A stretch of DNA of 64,000 bases, taken from Phaseolus vulgaris. Lineage: Eukaryota > Streptophyta > Magnoliopsida > Fabales > Fabaceae. Position numbers and translations under genes: made by a program. Below the pieces are notes generated by a model. That model made no database searches, had not been told where the DNA came from, and saw only the letters and a list, made by a program, of their open reading frames with translations. Below are positions 60,861 to 64,000 of this stretch, piece by piece. How positions within the stretch are numbered: the first letter of the stretch is position 1; every line of letters begins with the position of its first letter. Where the stretch lies: assembly GCF_000499845.2 (NCBI RefSeq), contig NC_023754.2:23222611-23286610 (forward strand), read 5' to 3'.

Positions 60861-61589
60861 TTTAAAGTTCGCGCTGCTCATTCGTGTGCAATCTCACTCT
60901 GTCACGTCATTGTCATGTCCACAGCGTCAAATGTATGTCATGTGCAGACTATGTCAATATATCAGGACTCTATTTAGATAGTTATATAATTGAGATGTAG
61001 TTTTTGCTAAAAATCTTGTTGAAATATTAAGAAAATATTGAGTTTATTTATTCATGCTTAAGTTTAGAAGTTGAGACAATGAAAAATAAAGAAAGAAATA
61101 AAACTGATGTTACGTTAGACAATAATTGAAATAGTAATGACATTAGTAGAATGGTGGATTTGAGGGAGGAATTAACAATGATGGAATTGGAATTGGAGAA
61201 TAAGGTGCACGGCAGAGTGATTGCCAAGTTTGATGATAGAAAGGCGTGGTTGGATAAAGTATGGACATAATAATTTTATAAGGAAAGATCAAATCAACAT
61301 ACATCTCCAACTATACCAATTAGTATTCAAAATTTAAAATTACTTGTCAATAAATCTTAAAAAAACACAAATAATTTTTTTTAAGTTTAAGGAAAATGAT
61401 ATATTGACATCCTGATCAATATATTGAAATTTTTCGTCATTATTTATTGAGGAAAAGATGTTTATTATAAAAAATATCTTTAATTTAATTTAATATATAT
61501 ATATATATGAATTTTAAAATCTTTATCTCATACAAATAATTAAAAAATAACTATAATCTATTGTTACATAAAAAAATATTAGTAAACGG

Positions 61590-62145
61590 CATGCTTATGA
61601 TTTTGTATAAAACAATATGTATATATGAATTAATGTATTTCCAGTACTCTCTAATGCGATTTAATATTTAACACAACCTCAGAGATGACTTAAATATATG
61701 AAATTTCAAAATTCAATTCATCAAACTTTATTTCTGTTCTGCAAGGAATAAATAATAACCTATAATCCAATAAATAAGTTATTTGATGACAACGAAAATT
61801 TAAGCATGTTCAGAAATTCCACAAGCTACTTGATTTGAATACAAAAATTAAATATGATAGTGACAAAAACAAGTAGAGTCAAGTTTTTTTATTTAAAGTG
61901 TGGATCATGTATGTGAGAATTATATATCATTGGGTAACATAATTTTATTTTATTTTATATGGATTGTGACATTCTTTAAATTTTTTATTTAATTTATTTA
62001 TTTTTCGATAAAAAGAATATAGTAACACATTATCTGAACCTTAATTAGGTTATTATTATTTTTACAGTCTTTTAATTGAAACATATTTTTCTAAAGTTTT
62101 TCAAATTATATTTTCATCAAAATAATAAAGTCTCGGTCCCTTTTT
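61590..62145. repeat. Duplicate of 57150-57775
   Basis: Long direct similarity to 57150-57775, for example ATATGAATTAATGTATTTCC, CTCTAATGCGATT, CCACAAGCT-CTTGAT and GTCAAGTTTTTTTATTTAAA in the same order. The two copies bracket BBE-like copy 2, which fits a local tandem duplication of the BBE unit. Confidence 0.75.
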
Positions 62146-63464
62146 CCACAATAGCCAACCAGAAAATATTTTTTATTTAAAATAAATTAATATTTAAGTT
62201 ACAGAAAGAAAATGAGCAATTAAAAATATAGGAGATGCCAATTCCACACAAAAATTAATATTTCACATCAAAACACATTCACACATTTATACTGAAGACG
62301 TGCCTTTTAAAACTTAGAATATTATAAAACATCAAGATTTTACTAATCATTAACAAAAAATGGAAAAAATGTCACTAGAAAATATTATAATAAAAGTAAT
62401 ATCCAGTTTAATATTTTTAATATTATGAAAATAGTATCATGATTCAAAAAAGTGAAAAAAAAATCAATATTCCTTCATGGTTTCTATACTTGGCCACATA
62501 TAAAATAAAATAAAGACATGAATAATGATCAAATCAATACTAAGATTCAAAAAATATATTTTTTGTGAGTAATTCAAATAATTTTTTTATCAACCAAAAA
62601 AAATATAATAATGAAATACCTGGAATAGTTGAACTCATATACAATTAAAGTTTTACAATAACTAAAGTATCATCAGAATGACAAAAATATTTAAAAAATA
62701 ATGGACTTTACATAGGAATACATGTTCATCATAAAGAAAATGATCTCTAATTATTTTATAAAAAATATTTATGAATTTTAAAATATTTATCTCTCTTTAA
62801 AATAATTAAAAAATAACTATGTCAGATATTTATTTTATTTAAAACGCCAGTGGCGGAGCTTAAAATCTAGTTTGTAGGGTTCAAAATAAATAAATAATTA
62901 TATGTAATTAAAATTAAAATTAAAATTAATTTGAATGTTTTATTTTGAATATTTAATCATATTTTTTTAGATATTAGTTTTACTCTTGAATATTTTTTTA
63001 TATTCAATTTTTTCTTTACTTTATTCATGCCGTTAATTACTTTCATTTCAAGACTTGTATATATATTTATTCATTATTAAATATAAATTTAGAAAAATTA
63101 GTTATAACTATTGTTGTGAAACAGTTGTTTAGGAAATAAACAGAAGTAAAGTCCGATAAGTAAAACTCAAAGTCAAGTTCATTAAAGAATGTTAAAAGAA
63201 GCTTTAATTTGATCTCAAATTATAATTATTATTAATAAATAGTATAATTATTAATATTAATATTTTTCATATATTTAATATTATTTATATTATTATTACT
63301 ATTCAAATTAATAAAATTATTAATTATTATAATAATGTTATTAAATATTATTAATATTTTATTAAATATCTTTCTTCATTATTAAACATAAATTTACAAA
63401 AAATTGTTATTACTAATTTTATGAAAAGTTATTTGGGAAATAAACAGAAGTAAAGTTTTCTAGA

Positions 63465-63610
63465 AAATTATTATTAATACTTTATTAAATATTATTAATA
63501 CTTTATCAAATATTATTAATACTTTATCAAATATTATTAATAGTTTATCAAATATTACTAATATTTTATCAAATATTACTAATATTTTATTAAATATTAC
63601 TAATATTATT
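63465..63610. repeat. Short tandem repeat (about 22 bp, 6-7 units)
   Basis: Repeated units of TATTATTAATACTTTATCAAA and variants (TATTACTAATATTTTATCAAA), A/T-only apart from single C positions. Confidence 0.7.
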
Positions 63611-64000
63611 AAATTAGTATTACTAAATATTATAATATTGTTAAATATTGTAAATATTATAAATAATGTTATATTATTAATTTAGATATTTATAGATAAT
63701 AGATAGTTGATAGATAATAAAGATCAGTAAATAATAGAGATTTATAAGTAATAGTTTATAGATAATGTTAGGTAAAGTTGAATTTACGTATAAACATATA
63801 TAAACTGTGGGTAAAAATTCATACTTAATTTTTAATAGATTTCAATTATAAGGATTGTGTTAGAAATATATTAGATAATGTCCTGTAAACATTTTTTATA
63901 GTAAAATATGTAAGTAGTATCAAACAAAAACATAAATATTTTTAATTGGATATAGAAATAGAAATAAATTTTGTGTAGAAGGGCAAGACCCCCTTAATTA

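Larger units (their letters stand above)
60017..64000. other. Downstream repeat-rich, gene-poor region
   Basis: No gene seen. It holds three tandem units starting near 60262, 60453 and 60668, a duplicate (61590-62145) of 57150-57775, a copy of the MITE-like right arm at 62030-62310, and a short tandem repeat at 63465-63610. The rest is A/T-rich. Confidence 0.5.

Noticed and set aside
1..64000. tRNA, rRNA or other classical RNA genes
   Set aside because: No cloverleaf-forming A-box/B-box pair or rRNA-like block was seen by eye; a covariance-model scan would be needed to exclude small ncRNAs.

Overview
The window is nuclear DNA from a flowering plant. It has AT-rich intergenic DNA, genes split by many short-exon GT-AG introns, plant-only families (patellin, berberine-bridge-enzyme-like oxidases, plant mobile domain) and plant DNA transposons. 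A eudicot, possibly a legume, fits best, but I cannot name the species from sequence alone.

Layout. 1-4.6 kb: AT-rich DNA with two tandem small genes for DNA polymerase delta subunit 4 (POLD4), each missing a different end of the protein. 4.6-8.4 kb (minus): a two-exon folate-biopterin-transporter (BT1/FBT) gene. 10.5-12.3 kb (minus): mitochondrial ribosomal protein bL12m, head to head with 12.7-18.7 kb (plus): a 13-exon Twinkle-like gene that keeps only the zinc-finger and TOPRIM primase part (TWINKY type). 19.855-26.186 kb: a 6.3-kb Mutator-like element (MULE) bounded by a perfect 9-bp target duplication. It carries a plant-mobile-domain gene and, convergent to it, a MURA-type transposase with a C-terminal OTU protease domain. 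Both are broken by only one or two lesions. Three arrays of a short palindromic GGATA...TATCC motif lie at its two ends and in its middle. 26.4-29.2 kb: an unrecognised coiled-coil protein gene. 31.5-41.9 kb: a complete 21-exon Twinkle DNA primase-helicase gene. 43.7-45.6 kb: a patellin (CRAL-TRIO plus GOLD) gene. 47.242-47.963 kb: a 722-bp deletion derivative of the same MULE family with its own 9-bp target duplication. 52.5-60.0 kb: two tandem BBE-like FAD oxidase genes, the first intact and the second a young pseudogene. The rest is AT-rich DNA with MITE-like hairpins, microsatellites and local duplications.

How the parts relate. The order TWINKY - Twinkle - patellin - BBE-like cluster is, from memory, the order of Arabidopsis chromosome 1 loci At1g30660, At1g30680, At1g30690 and At1g30700 onward, so this looks like an old conserved block that transposons have invaded. 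bL12m, TWINKY and Twinkle are all expected in organelles (translation, priming and replication of organelle DNA). The patellin and BBE-like proteins act in membrane trafficking and extracellular oxidation respectively. The most interesting structures are the MULE/PMD element with its iteron-like arrays, the paired full-length and primase-only Twinkle genes with matching introns, and the reciprocal decay of the POLD4 pair. All exon limits were read by eye from splice signals and reading-frame continuity.
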